This document shows positions 41,715 to 53,623 of a stretch of 64,000 nucleotides of DNA, one piece after another; the stretch's first letter is position 1; each line of letters begins with the position of its first letter. The DNA is from Pyropia haitanensis (Eukaryota; Rhodophyta; Bangiophyceae; Bangiales; Bangiaceae): the NCBI GenBank assembly GCA_008729055.1, contig SDUX01000001.1, positions 434,001-498,000 on the forward strand, in the 5' to 3' direction. Both the position numbers and the translations under genes were made by a program. A model generated the notes under the pieces. That model made no database searches. It had not been told where the DNA came from and worked only from the letters and a program-made list of their open reading frames with translations.

Positions 41715-43627
41715 ATGGCGAGCGCGGCACCCGCCGTCGCAGCGAGCACGCCCGCCCCTCTTCCTCCTGGGTCCAGCCCGCCTGTTGCCGACGATACGCC
41801 CATCCAACTGCACCCGCTCGTCGTCGTCAACATCAGCGACCACGTCACCCGCCTGGCTACTCTCACAGCCGTCGAAGCCGCCGGGGGTGGCGGTGACGGC
41901 CGCAGCAGTGGTGGAAGCGCAGGGGGTGGAGGTGCCTCTGGCCGCGCTCGTGACGGACGCAGTAGTAGCGGCGGTCCCGCGGCAGCAGCCGCGGCTGGCG
42001 CCGCGGCGGGCGCAGCGGCGGGCGGTGGCGGCACGGATGGCACCCGCGCGTATGGGGTGCTCTTGGGCCGGCAGCCTGGGCGGGTAGTGGAGGTGTGCCA
42101 CTCGTTTGAAGTGCCGATGATCATCGAGGCGGGCGGCCCGGGGGGTGGCGTGGCGGGCCGCCAGACGCTTGACCCGGTCTTCCTGGCGGGCCGCATCGAG
42201 CAGTACAAGCAGGTGTTTCCGGCCCTCTCGGTGGTGGGGTGGTACGTCAGCGGCGGATGGATTGGGGAGGAGGACGCGGCGATTCATTCTGTACGTGACT
42301 GGCAGTTGAGAACCCCCCGTGTGGTTGCTGTCACCCACATTGCGTGCATTGTTGTGTTCTGTTTGTTTGGGTTTGGTGGGCGGGCGTCGGACTCTGGGCG
42401 AAGGGGATGTGCGTGGGCCAATTTACTTCTCTGTAGGGGTCCGTGCCGTGTGTGCAAGAGCACGGCGAGATGACGAGGGATGCCAACGAGCGCATTGTGG
42501 ATGCGCTCAATGAAAGTTGCCCACGACCTTTTCTGACGCTTCCCTTCTGGATGTCCTCCTCATTGCGACACCTGTGTTGTTTTCATTGCTCATCTGCTGG
42601 CCCGGGCCCTTTTTGCCGCACCCCGCTGTCATAGGACGTGATGCTGCGCCTACACGAGTCCCCCATCCTCATGGTCGTCAACCCGCGGGCGGCGCTGCCG
42701 CGTGCCGCGGGCGACCCCGCTGTCGCGCCCATGCCCCCTTCGCTCTTTCCCATCCCCACCAAGGCGGGGCGCGTGCCCGTCATCACCTTTTTCGAGACGG
42801 CTCTCATCCCGCACGAGGCCGCGGCGGCGGCGGCAGCGGCGGTGGCCGCCGCGGGGCAGGCGTCGGGGCCGCCGATGCCGCCCCCCCCCCCGCCCCCTCC
42901 GTCGTCGATGCCCACGACCAGCCCAACGACGAGGCTGGTGCTGCTGCCGGTCGCTCATGCCTTCACATCCGCCGATGCGGAGCGGATTGCCGTTGAGCAC
43001 GTACGGCAAGCCGCCACGCCCGTGACGGCTGGCGGAGGCGGCGGCGCTGTGGCCGCGGCGCCTGGTGGCGGTGGGTCGGGCGGCGCTGCGTCCGCGGGTA
43101 GGGGCGTCATGGGCGGCTCTGGCGGGGTAGGGGTTCCACCCTCGGCCGCGACAGGGGTGGCGGCGCACCTGGCCACCCTACACACGGCGGCGGGGCGGCT
43201 GGACGAGAAGGTGCGGGTGGTGGGCGCCTACCTGGCGGCCGTCGAGGCGGGCACCATTGCCGTGGACGGCGCCGGCGCCGAAGGGGAGCTCCTCCGCCGC
43301 GTTGGTGCCGTCGCCGCCCGCCTGGTTAGCGCCGAAGGGGTGGGCGGCGGGGGCGTGCGGGGCGGCGCCGGCGCGGAGCTGGGCGACGGTCGGGTGGTCA
43401 CGTACCTGGCGGGCGTTACAAAGGGCATTGGCCTCATGTCGGAGGTGGTGGACGCGTTTCGGGGTGGCTACACGGGCGGGGGGGGCGGAAGAGGGGGGGG
43501 GGGCGGCGGCGGTAAGCTCGGGCAGTATGACCGCCCTGTCCGCCGCGGGGGTGGTGGAGAGTGGGGGTCAGGGGGGGGGGGGCTCCCGCCAAACTATGGC
43601 TCTGGGGGGTGGCGGGGTGCGGAGTAG
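41715..43627 (+). CDS. CSN6: COP9 signalosome subunit 6 (CSN6), spliced
   Basis: MPN-domain subunit of the CSN complex that removes NEDD8 from cullins; CSN6 itself is catalytically inactive and pairs with CSN5. Seen: exon 1 41715-42290 gives IQLHPLVVVNISDHVTRL, then a poly-Gly/Ala insert, YGVLLGRQPGRVVEVCHSFE and FPALSVVGWYVSGGWIG. The JAMM His and Ser positions are not HSHP-like, as expected for an MPN- protein. Intron 42291-42634 (344 nt, phase 0). Exon 2 42635-43627 begins DVMLRLHESPILMVVNPRAA and includes AVEHVRQAATPV, LDEKVRVVGAYLAAVEAG and YLAGVTKGIGLMSEVVDAF. Spliced length 522, enlarged by low-complexity inserts. The junction IHS/DVMLRLHESPI fits plant CSN6 without a gap. Within the intron an AG-flanked open stretch (42437-42496) could be an optional in-frame exon. 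Confidence 0.92.
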
Positions 43628-45199
43628 CGCGACGGGGCGGCCGGCGGGGGACGGCCGTGTCGCGCACTCTGCTGCTGCCAATACCACCGCCAACGGCAAC
43701 CCCACCAGCGAGTCGCGAACTGTGCATAGGGAAGGAGGGTGAGCGCGTGCCGGGCTGTCCCTGATGTGGCTGTATGTAGGTCGTTCGCCGTTACGGGGTC
43801 GCCATATTTTTGTCGGGCTCGCTGTTATCCGTTGTTGTTGTTGTGGTGTCTTCTTCGTCTACCATCTGCTGTAAGCTGAAGAATTCCACCGTCTGCCACG
43901 CAATGGGCGGCTCCCCGCCTTCTCGCGACCCGCACGTGTATACAGACGGTGGCCAGCCACGTCACTCGGGCATCGCACTGCGGTGGTACCGCCCACCGCT
44001 CCCTATTCATGAACACCATCTCGTGGCGGCCGCTGGTGCGGCCGGCCACCGCTTTTCCGCTGCAGTGATGACCAGGGCGCGAGTCGCGTTTGCCCCCGCC
44101 CCCGCGAGACCCCGGCGTTAACCACCTTTGCAGCGGCCGCCAAATTCCGGCGCCGAGCACCGCAACGGCCCGCCCTCCTCGCCCCCGCCGCCGTCCCAGC
44201 TGGGGTGGCGGCGCTCCACGTCATAGCGTGGCGCGGCGCTGCTTGGCCGCTTGGCCATCTTGCTGGCGTTTTTTTTTCCCGTCCGCTGGGATGGGCGTTG
44301 GAACCGGCGTACGAGCTCGTCACCTGTCGTCCCTCCCGCTCTGATGGCCATTCCATTGGGCTCTCCTCTGGCCTCTGCCCCATTTCTCCGGCGTGCTAGC
44401 CTCTGGCTTTCGTGGCCGCCGGCTTCTTGCCGTGAACGCGGCCGCGTGTTGCTCGGGGGGGGGGGAGAAGCTGCCTCCGAGGGAAGGGCGGGGTGGGGGA
44501 GGGGCATTGACGGTCGATATGACGCGGCAGTGGAATGGCAGATCCCCATTGGGGAGGGCACGGGCCGGAGGTTGCGTACGGCGGCGGCGCCGCTACTAGA
44601 TGCACTTTGTGGGCCACGCCGGTGGAGCGCGTGTCCGCCCTCCCCCCGCGGTGGCGAGACTCCGTCGGTTGAGCACCAGGAGGGGTGGGGGGGAGGGTGG
44701 CTATGGAAGCCTTCGAATATGACTTCCATGCGGGTTGAGGGGAGGGGAGGGGGGAGGCGGGTGGAGGGTGTGGGGGGGAGGGTAGGGGGGGCGGGTTGGG
44801 GAGGGCGGGCTGTGGCCCTCTGCCCTCGGCGTGCCTGGCCAACCCAAGCGTGTGCGCGGGCTGGGGGGGACGGACGTGGTGAAACTGCCTCGTTGGTGAG
44901 CTTGAAGAGTTGTCGAGCTCGACTGGCAACGCGCGTGTGGGTGTGGTGGCCGTGCGAGGCCGTCCTTGTGCTGACTGGCGTGAACCCAACCGCATCTCTT
45001 TCCGGCTGTCCGCCACAGCAACGTTGGTAGCTACAGTGGTGTCGCTGGCAGCGGTGGCCGTGGTTGAGGTGGTGGACCGCGGTGTTGGTTGTGCTACTGG
45101 CCTGTGGCCAGCCGCATGACCACGACACCCTGTGGTGTGTCTCGCACCCGCCTGCATCACGACTCGGGACGGTGCACCGGTGCCACCGGGGGCACCACA
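43628..45199. other. 1.6-kb spacer before the first protease gene
   Basis: No convincing gene; the plus (44251-45030) and minus (44118-45200) frames are compositional. Contains repeated GTTGTTGTTGT at about 43830 and G-rich blocks near 44450-44800. An upstream in-frame ATG at 45116 could lengthen the protease by 28 residues. Confidence 0.5.
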
Positions 45200-48100
45200 A
45201 TGCGCGGCCGGCTGGCCGCGGTCGCGGCAGTGGCGTCTGCTGCCGTGGCCACCATTGTCACTGTCTCGGCGGTGCCCTCCCCGCTGGTGGCGAACGGGAC
45301 TATTATCGGGGGGGCCTTGTCGCTGGCACCCCAGGCGTCACCTGTTCAGGACCTGGTCGTGCTGTCGCGGTCGGCTACCGCCGTTGGGTGGCGCCGCTCT
45401 GGCGACGCGTACCAGCCTTACGAGAAGTGGTCGCGCACGTGCGCGCCAAACGCGCAGACCGCCGAGGTCTTGTCCCGCCCCGCCACCTGCCCGTGCCTCG
45501 TGTACTACGCGTTTGAGGTGGACGGTACGGAGGTAGACTCGCTGATGATGACCGAGGCGTCCTACCAGTCGTGGCGGGCGCGTGGCTACGCGGGCGACCC
45601 TGCCTACTTGTCGGCCTACTCGCGACGGCGGGTGACGCCTGTGAGCAACCAGGCCGACGCAATGGTGCGCGACACGTTCCTCAACGCCACGGGCGACTAT
45701 CGGTTGGTGGTGGTGCGTTCGTGGCGGTCGGCGACGCCCGTGCAGGCAACCTGTATTGGGGAAGGGGAGGTCATTTTCGAGCCCATACCGACGCCCTGTC
45801 CGGTGCTGTCGGTGGAGGACCCCCGTCGGTTGTCGGCAGGGGGCAAGGGCGGGACCCAGGATGACCGAGACCACCGCATTGTGGGCGGCCGTGACGTAAC
45901 GTCGTCACAAGAGCAGGCGCTGATGGTGGCCCTCTTCCACGACTTTACGCGCGACCCCTTTTGCGGCGGCTCCCTCATCGTCGATGGCCCGCGCCTAGCC
46001 GTCCTCACAGCCGCCCACTGCCTCGGGAGGCCGCCCGACTTTGTGTCGGTAGGCGGCCGGACGCCCACGTCGGGCCTCCAGTTTCGTGTGGGACAGGTGG
46101 TGCCCCACCCGGACTACGATGGCGTCACGCTGCGCAACGACCTAGCGTTGCTCTTCCTCACCGCATCGCCGGCGCAGGCGGCCGCCCTGGCGGGTACGGG
46201 CGCGCCCATCAACACGGCCGCGTCGGGCGCGCCCGCCGCGGGGTCGACCGTCTCGGTCATTGGCTTTGGGGCGCTCCGTGAGTACTTTTTCGCCAACCCG
46301 ACGGTACACACGCTACGGAAGGTGGACCTGCCCGTACATTCGACGGGCAATTGCAACACTGCGTTCGGTCACCCCAACGCGGTGGAGGAGCGGACGCAGC
46401 TGTGTGCCGGTGGCCAGCAGGGCTGTGACTCGTGCCAAGGTAGGTGGTGCGGTGCCAGTGCTCTGGCGAGGCTGGTCTCTGTTGGGAGGGGCCGTGTGAG
46501 GGGGTCGAGCGGGAGGTGTTCCAGAGTCCGCCTGTTTGGTTGCCCTCCGTGCACACGAAGAGAGTGACTCAAGGGGGAAGGGTGGACGGGATGGGCTGCA
46601 CTGTCGAAAAGGCGGCGGTACTAACGTGTGCGTGTTTGCTGTTGTGCGGGTGCTTTCTCTGTGTTTGTTCGGGACGTCATTGTCGTTCACGCCCGGGCGG
46701 GTTGGTTGTTTCCCCCACACACAGGAGACAGCGGTGGACCTCTTATATTCACAGTAGCGGATGGCACGCGAGTGCAAGCTGGGGTGGTTTCGTTTGGCAT
46801 TGGCTGCGCTCGGCCCGGCCTCCCGGGAGGTACGTTGGTCTGGACTTTGGACGCATCTCTTTGCGCGACTGCTTCTAATCGACACTGCGGTGCCTTCCTG
46901 GCATGCCCTCCGTGTATTGGACATAGCTGCTCATGGTGCCATGTAACGAGGATGTGTGGAATGCTTCCCTAGGCGACTGCAATCTGACACATCTGTCAAC
47001 GTTCCTTGTTCTTGCTGCTTCTGTTCTTTGCGCCATCTCTTCTCTTTGTTTCTTGTGTTTCTCCTTCCTGGGTGCTGACGGTTCTGTACCGACTTGTGTA
47101 CAGTGTACACGCGCGTGTCGGCATACAAGGACTGGCTGAAGCAGCTGGTCCCATCTGCTGTGTTTTATCCAAGTGCTGTTGTGCCAACGCCGACACCGAC
47201 ACCGACGCCAACGCCAACACCGACACCGACACCGGTGCCGACGCCGACGCCCACACCGGTGCCGACGCCGACGCCCACACCGGTGCCGACGCCGACGCCC
47301 ACACCGGTGCCGACGCCGACGCCCACACCGGTGCCGACGCCGTCGCCCACACCGGCGAGTGCTGTGGCGCCCCCAGAGTCGGAAACCGTGTTTGCCATCA
47401 ATTGTGGTGGTGGCGCGACCGGGGACTGGTCAGCAGACGCGCACTACTCCGCCGCTAGTCGCTCGTGGGGGGTCGCCCTCTTATCCAAGCCCGTCCTCAA
47501 CCGCCTCCGATGGTCCACGGCTGGCCCGCTTGTGTACACCCTCCCCCTACCGTCGGCGGGCGGACACTACCGCCTGCGCTTGACGTGGTCCGAAGTGTAC
47601 TTCCGAACCGCCGGCCACAGGCGGATGCGGGTGAGCGTGGCGGTGGACGGCGGCGCTGCGGTCGTGGCCATGGCCAACCTGGATGTGGTGGCGGCGGCGG
47701 GCGGCTCTGCGCTGCCGTTTACTCTCGACTACCCTCCGGCGAGCGCCCCACCGCTGGCTGCCGACACTACGGTTCGGGTGGTGCTGGACGCGCTCCAGGA
47801 CCGGCCGTTCCTGACTAGCCTGCGGCTCGAAACGGACGTCGTCGAGGCCAGGACCTGGTCCAAGGGGCTGAACTGCGGCAGCAACCACGAGGTGTCGGCT
47901 CTGGAGTCGGGTGACGGCCGGCTTTACGAGCCCGACATGGGCTACTCGCCTGGCACTACACCCTGGGAGCGGCTCGCACCGCTTCCTAGTCAGCTTCAGT
48001 CCCTGCGGTATGCGGCGGCCGCCAGGCCCCTGGCCTACACTATTCTCGTGCCCTTCCCGGGCCGCTACCGCGTGACAGTGACATTTACGGAGCTGTACTT

Positions 48101-48377
48101 TCAGACTGCAGGGCGGCGGCGGATGGACGTCTATGTCGGCGCGGACGCGGACGCGGCGGTCCAAGGGTCGTCTGCCACGACCACCGGCCTGGTGCGCGTC
48201 GCGTCGGCGGTGGATGTGTTCGCGGCGGCGGGCAACGCTGGCAACACGCCTGTGTCCATGACCTTTCCGACTGACGGCAACACGCTCTCAGCGTCCCGGT
48301 CGATCACGGTCAAGCTGTTGAGCAATTTGGGCGACCCAATGATCAGCACTGTTTGGGTTGAGGGCATAGCCGCCTAG
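45200..48377 (+). CDS. Secreted trypsin-like serine protease with two malectin-like domains (three exons)
   Basis: Seen: ATG at 45200 starts a signal peptide ([20 protein letters not shown]). Exons 45200-46439, 46725-46829 and 47104-48377; both introns are phase 1 and GT-AG; total 872 residues. Residues 30-220 form an unrecognised domain with [25 protein letters not shown] and PTPCP. Peptidase S1 starts at RIVGG (226) with the triad His273 (LTAAHC), Asp314 (RNDLALL) and Ser416 (QGDSGGPL); Asp410 at the S1 pocket predicts cleavage after Arg/Lys. The domain ends [13 protein letters not shown] (Pro-Thr)n linker of 24-bp units follows, then two malectin-like beta-sandwich domains (about 545-700 INCGG..., 703-872 GLNCGS...) with [12 protein letters not shown] and [12 protein letters not shown]. 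Known: malectin folds bind carbohydrate. Inference: a cell-wall or surface glycan-anchored protease, probably zymogen-activated at RIVGG. Paralog at 58846-62174. Confidence 0.92.
47231..47350. repeat. Coding minisatellite, 24-bp unit x5
   Basis: Starts at 47231, 47255, 47279, 47303 and 47327 are nearly identical 24-mers encoding VPTPTPTP. Less regular Pro-Thr codons precede it (47185-47230). A unit length divisible by three allows length change without frame loss. Confidence 0.92.
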
Positions 48378-49058
48378 TCATGTACGCGGCGACAGCCGCG
48401 TCCACAACATGAAGCAGGGGCATCTGGGGAAGGGGGGGGTACAAAAAGGGAGGGCGAGGAGATGGTTGATGTAGGGAAGGAAGGCACCAATGGAGGGGGG
48501 GGCCAGGGGGGTCGCGATCGGGAGGGGGGCGGGGGGCGTGGGAGGCGTAACAGCGGAAGCGCACAGTTTTCTTTTGCCTCGAGCAGTCACTGGATCCCGC
48601 TCTTGCGCTGGACCCACCAGCCGCTGCTGGGTGCGCTACGATGGTCGACGCGCCGAAAAGTGCCGACGCTGGTACTCCAGGGGAACAGCCGAGCGCCACG
48701 GGGCACCTGCCCCGACGCCAACACGACATCATCAGGGCCGGTGCGCCCACACACCGGGCAAACTGATAGTGACTCGACCAACGGACACACGCCAGCTGGA
48801 GCCACAAAAGGCGACAGAAGAGACGATGGCGGCACCAGCGCAGGTGTCGATGCAGTTGGCAAGCAAAAAGCAGAAATGTGGGGGGGTGGGTACGCTGGCG
48901 TTGTCCGTCCAGAGCGAGCCAGATCCACCCGAGCCTCCTGACCGCGTGCTCAGCTGGCGCCGGAAAATCGAAAACACGCTTGCCGCGACGGTCTCATCAT
49001 GTTCAGCGAGGCCCGGTTGACTGGATCTCGTACACAGCGGCCCCGCCCACCGGCGCCA
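48378..49058. other. Convergent spacer
   Basis: Between the protease gene and the membrane protein gene. G-rich simple sequence at 48420-48545. No gene recognised. Confidence 0.5.
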
Positions 49059-50030
49059 TCACTTCCAGCTCACCCGCTTTTCCCCCGTTGGCGCTTGGTG
49101 CCGTTCTTGGCCGCCGCCGCCCCCCCCGTCAGACGGCGCCTCCTTGGCGGCCCGCGGTGGCCTCGCCGGCGGGGAGAGGCTAAAGCTGGCCATCGTCCAC
49201 CGCGGGCGGTGCCACCCCCCGCCGCCCCCCCCGCCCGGCCCGCCGACGTCGCCCACCGTGCTCGTCCGCCGCCCGTGGTCCGCGTCGGTCGCGGCAGACG
49301 AGCGGCGCGACGCGGCGAGCCAAGGCGCGTACCGGTCCGACCGGCGGCGGTGGATGACCAGCGCGACGGCCGCCACCACCACCGCCGCGGTGAGAGATAG
49401 GCCAACGGCGAGGCCAATGGCCAGCCCCGGGCCGTGGCCCTTTTTGCCGCCGCCGCCGTCGACGGGGACCACCACCCCCTTCCCGTTGACGACCGCCCCT
49501 GCCTCCCCCGCGTGCGTGTCGAGGCTGACGGGCGCGACGAGCGCGGCGCTCATTTGTGCCATGTCAGGCTTTCGCCGGAGGTCCACGGCCAGCTCAGAGC
49601 CGGGCGGCGGCACCAAAGGCCCAACAGACGGCGTCGGCACCGCCGGGTCCGTCGGTAGCGGCAATGAGGGAGCAGGCGTGGCGGTGGCCGCGCCGCCACC
49701 GCCCGTCCGCGACCACCCACAGTACTCGCCAAACGACTTGAGCGCGGGCGCCGAGTTGGCCCGCACCGCCGCGTAGTAGGTGGCGCGGAGGGTGGGCGTC
49801 ACCTGCCGCTGCCGCGACACGTTGACCATCCACACATCCCGCAGCGGCCGCGCCTCGCGGACAAAGAAGGCGCGCGCCAGCCTGCGCACCTCCTTGTCGA
49901 GTACCACCGAGTAGTGCCCGCCGGGTGGGCGCACCACCTCCAGCGTCCAGCTGGCGTAGACGTAGGGATGAGGTAGGGCGGGGAGGGAGGTGACCGGCTT
50001 GGCTTCATCGAGAAGTCGGACAACAGGGGA

Positions 50031-50071
<41 letters not shown>

Positions 50072-50270
50072 GAGCCGGCAGCCGCGCGGGTGGCGGCGGG
50101 CGAGCAAAGGGGGTGAGCAACAACCGCGGCAAAGCCGCGGCAACGACCACCCGCGCGGGACCGCCGGTCACGGGCAGGTCTCCCCTGGTGGCCACATGGA
50201 AGACGAGGAGGAAGGTGATGCACGCCACCACCACCGCGTGGCATGCCCACCGCACCACCCACCCGCGCAT
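49059..50270 (-). CDS. Single-pass membrane protein with extracellular domain, family unknown
   Basis: Seen: 403 residues from the ATG at 50270. The N-terminus WVVRWACHAVVVACITFLLV is a signal peptide or anchor. After an Ala tract comes a probable extracellular domain, YVYASWTLEVVRPPGGHYS, REARPLRDVWMVNVSRQRQV and YYAAVRANSAPALKSFGEYC. Next are a Thr/Pro-rich stalk, one membrane span at about 280-305 (GLAIGLAVGLSLTAAVVVAA, then VALVIHRRR with stop-transfer Arg) and a Ser/Arg/Gly-rich cytoplasmic tail of about 95 residues. The layout is that of a type I receptor-like or adhesion protein without kinase. The domain weakly resembles the N-terminal domain of the flanking proteases (strand pattern, aromatic residues, late Cys). 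An upstream extension to 50609 lacks an ATG that fits. Function unknown. Confidence 0.7.
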
Positions 50271-51858
50271 GGTGAGTCGACGGCGGGGCTCGCGGCTGCA
50301 CGGAAAAGGATGCCAAAGGGGGAAGCAACAGTCCGCGACGCAGGGTGTTCGCGTCGAACCACCTCGGGGTGGATGCGCCGACCAGTCGGGACTCACCCGC
50401 ATACAACGACGACAAGGTCGCAGTGGCGGCGGCTGACGGCGCTGTGCACGGGGGAAAGTTGTGGGGGGCTGGGACGGCGGCGTGGCCAGGTGGGCGGCGC
50501 CAATCTCACAAAAAAAAAATGCAATGGGCAGCCAGCCGCCCGTCGCAGCAGCGACCGCAACCAGCCCCCCGGCAGTCCCTGTTGCACGGCTCCCCACAGA
50601 CGGGATCAACGTCGTAGAAGTTGGGCCAGCCTACGTAGGCCGCCGGCCGCGAACTGCTCTTTTTGGTGTTGCGATGTGCCCACGAGGAGCTCTTCTGCAC
50701 CCCCCCCGCCCTCCTCCCCCCACACCCCGTCTCTTCGACCAACCCCACCAGCCGACAGCGCGTCACACTGGCGACGACGCCCGCCGCCGTTGCGAATCCC
50801 CATCCTCGCGTGACGAGAAAAAAGCACCATTTTCTCACCCCTGCTGCGCGGCCGTGTGCGGCAGGACGCCGCGGCGCGCCGGCGGGCGCGGACGCGGAGG
50901 GGCCGGCGGTCGTGCCGCGCGCGCGCGGCGCGCCGCGGCGGGCGCTACGTTGAGCACCGCACAGCGACTGGTGGGCGGGCGTGGAGGAGCCGCGGCGGCG
51001 CGGGTCCCCGCCTGGCGTGCCTGGAGTCGTCCACAGGGGGGGGGGTTCGGGAGGGTCCACCGCGACGGCGGCGTGGCGCCCCGCCTCGTTAGCGTGTCTT
51101 TGTGTGAGGGCCCGTCGTCCACTCCTTTGGCCAATGTGCAGTGCCGACCCGCTGGGTAGATGACGGTGACCGGTGGCCTCCGCTGTCAAGTATCGCGGAC
51201 CTGCCGTAGGAGCGCAGTCGATGGGCCCCGCAAAGCTGCGCCCTCGGTCGGTGCCGCCAGACCGCAGGTCGTCGTGTCTTGACTTTGGGAAAATCTAGAC
51301 AACAAGTAGCACCCTGCTATCAAAGGGTCCGAGGTATGTATTTTGTGCCGAATGGGAACTTGTCTCGGAAACGCCAGCCAGGCGGCGCCGTCGGCACCAC
51401 CAACTACTGTCAATCCAAGGCCCCAGGCACCGTCCGCGGGCAGCTCTGCGCACCGCTGCTGTCCGACGGTGGGAGCGCCCCCCCCACCACGCCCCCACCG
51501 CATCGGGTCGTCCACGTCCGCTCCCCGCCACCCTACGAACCCGCCGCCACCGCCGCTGCTAGGGCACTCCTCTCACCCCCATCCCGTTTCCTCAACCGCC
51601 ACTGCGGCGCGTCCGCCGGTCTGGGGCCACGACCGCCACCCGCGGTGACTGCTGCCGCTGCCGACCGCCCGTGGCGCTGGGGGTGTGCCCCATACCGCCG
51701 CCGCTACCCCGGCAGTCGCCGCGGCTGAGGGGGTTGCGGGGGGGGGGGGGGAAGCAGGGGAGCGTCGCGCTGGTACCCTGCCGCCGCCGCTGCGGTGGGT
51801 ATTCCCCCCCCTCCCCCCCCGGCGACCGCACCTGCTGGCGCGCTCGGCTGCCCCGCTA
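50271..51858. other. Divergent region before the GDT1-like gene
   Basis: Promoters of the membrane protein and of the transporter. The missing plastid leader of the transporter may lie in 51330-51858, where G and C runs (51738-51751 G14; C runs near 51806-51819) would break its frame. Other frames are unremarkable. Confidence 0.45.
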
Positions 51859-51888
51859 ATGTGTGCTCGGCACGGCGGCGGCGGCGGT

Positions 51889-51935
<47 letters not shown>

Positions 51936-53118
51936 GGTGCTGCGCGGCGTGCCGCCGGCGCGGGGCGAGGGGGATCGCCCGCTGCGTGGCAAGGCCGCCG
52001 CCGCCGCCGCCGCCCCGCGGCGCGTGGACGGGCGGGCTGCCGCGGACGGTGCCGCGGACGGTGCCGCCGCCGCTGCCGCCGCCGCCGCCGTGTCATCGGC
52101 GGACGGTGCCTCGCGCGCCCCCCACGCCCTCCACGCTTCCTCGTTGGCTGGCGCTGCCGCCGCCGCCGCCTCCGCCGCCGCCACCACCGACGACGGCGCC
52201 GCCGCGGACGGCGCCATGTCCCCCTCCCGCCGTGGGGTGGTGCTGCTCGGCCTGACCGCCACCGCGGCCGCGGCGGCGGCGGCGGTGGTTGTTGTGTCTG
52301 GGGCGCCCCTCGCGGGGAGCCCCTCTGACTACACGCGGGACGTGGCCAACAGCGTGCTCGCCTCCCTCCCTGACTGGGCCACCGACCGGCTGACGGGCAG
52401 TGGCTTCTTCACCGCCTTTGCCCAGTCCTTCTTGATGATCCTCGTGACGGAGGCGGGCGACAAGACGTTCTTCATCGCCGCGCTCCTGTCGATGCGGTTC
52501 AGCCGCGGGGCGGTGCTCGGCGGCGCCCTGTCCGCGCTCGCCATCATGACGGTCCTGTCGGCGGCGCTGGGCAAGACCTTCCCGCTCCTCTTTGACGCCA
52601 AGTACACGTCCATGGCCGCGGCGGTGCTTTTTGCATACTTTGGTGTCGCGCTGCTGCGCGATTGGTGGCGCATGCGCGTGCCGGGGCAAGAGAGCGGGGA
52701 GCTGGCCGAGGTGGAGGAGGAGCTCACCGGCGCCGACGGGGAGAGCGCGCCCGGCAGCGGCGGCGGCGGCAGCGGCAGCGGCAGCGTCGCGGCCAGCGGC
52801 AGCGGCGTGCCAATGAAGAAGCGCGCACAGTCGGTACTGTTTGCGCTCGTGTCGCCCGTCTTTGTCCGCGCGTTTAGCCTGACGTTTGTGGCCGAGTGGG
52901 GGGACCGGTCCCAGATTGCGACGATCGCGCTCGCGGCGGCCAAGAACGTGTATGGCGTGACGCTGGGTGGCATTGCGGGCCACACCGTGTGCACGAGCAT
53001 CGCAGTGGTGGGCGGGCGGCTGCTCGCGGCGAGCATCTCGGAGCGGGCGGTGGCGCTCATCGGGGGGCTCCTCTTTCTGCTCTTTTCCGTGCTCACCGCG
53101 TTTGGGAAGCTCGAGTAG
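51859..53118 (+). CDS. GDT1/TMEM165/PAM71-family Mn2+/Ca2+ transporter, probably plastid
   Basis: Family members move Mn2+ or Ca2+ against H+; plastid members PAM71 and CMT1 feed Mn to photosystem II. Seen: about 419 residues from the ATG at 51859, a poor start (ctaATGtg), so the N-terminus is doubtful. A (GGC)n-coded Gly tract and Ala-rich leader precede a first hydrophobic segment (RRGVVLLGLTATAAAAAAAV). Two homologous membrane halves follow, each with the signature: FLMILVTEAGDKTFFIAALL (about residue 195) and FVAEWGDRSQIATIALA (about 345). The halves are split by an acidic/Gly-Ser loop. About seven spans in total, ending LFLLFSVLTAFGKLE. Single exon. The leader-like N-terminus suggests plastid location; Golgi is the alternative. 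Convergent with the LctP gene. Confidence 0.92.
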
Positions 53119-53592
53119 GTGGGGGGGGGGGGGGGGGTGGGGGGACGGGGGAGTGGGGGGCGGCGGGGACGACCAAGCGCAGCAACCATTCATCCATCCC
53201 TGCCATTGCGCTGTTTCTCTTCTATATCTCTTCCGCCACCGCGTCGGCAGCACTGCGCGGCGGGGGTGCGCAGCGGCACGGCCGTGGCACGTGTGCGGCT
53301 CCCCTGCGGCGGCGCCCCCGCCGCCGCCCTCGCCTCACTCCCGCCCTTTTCCCGCTGCTGCCGCACCACCACCGCGGGGCCGCGCGCCACGCGAGCCGCT
53401 GTCCGCGCCGCGCGCGGCCGCCACCCGCGCCGCACGCCGCCGCGGCCGGTCTTTCGGCTCGGCGGCGGGTGGCGGCACCACCCCGGGGTGCGGCTCGTGT
53501 CGCTGCCGCCACGCTGGCCGTCACGCCCGCCTCGCCGACGCCCGCACCCGCCTCCGCACTCCTGCCCACAGCCGAAGGCGTGCGCCCGCCTT

Positions 53593-53623
<31 letters not shown>

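Noticed and set aside
44118..45200. 360-codon minus-strand frame before protease 1
   Set aside because: Compositional, His/Pro/Arg-rich, no motif; overlaps a similar plus-strand frame.
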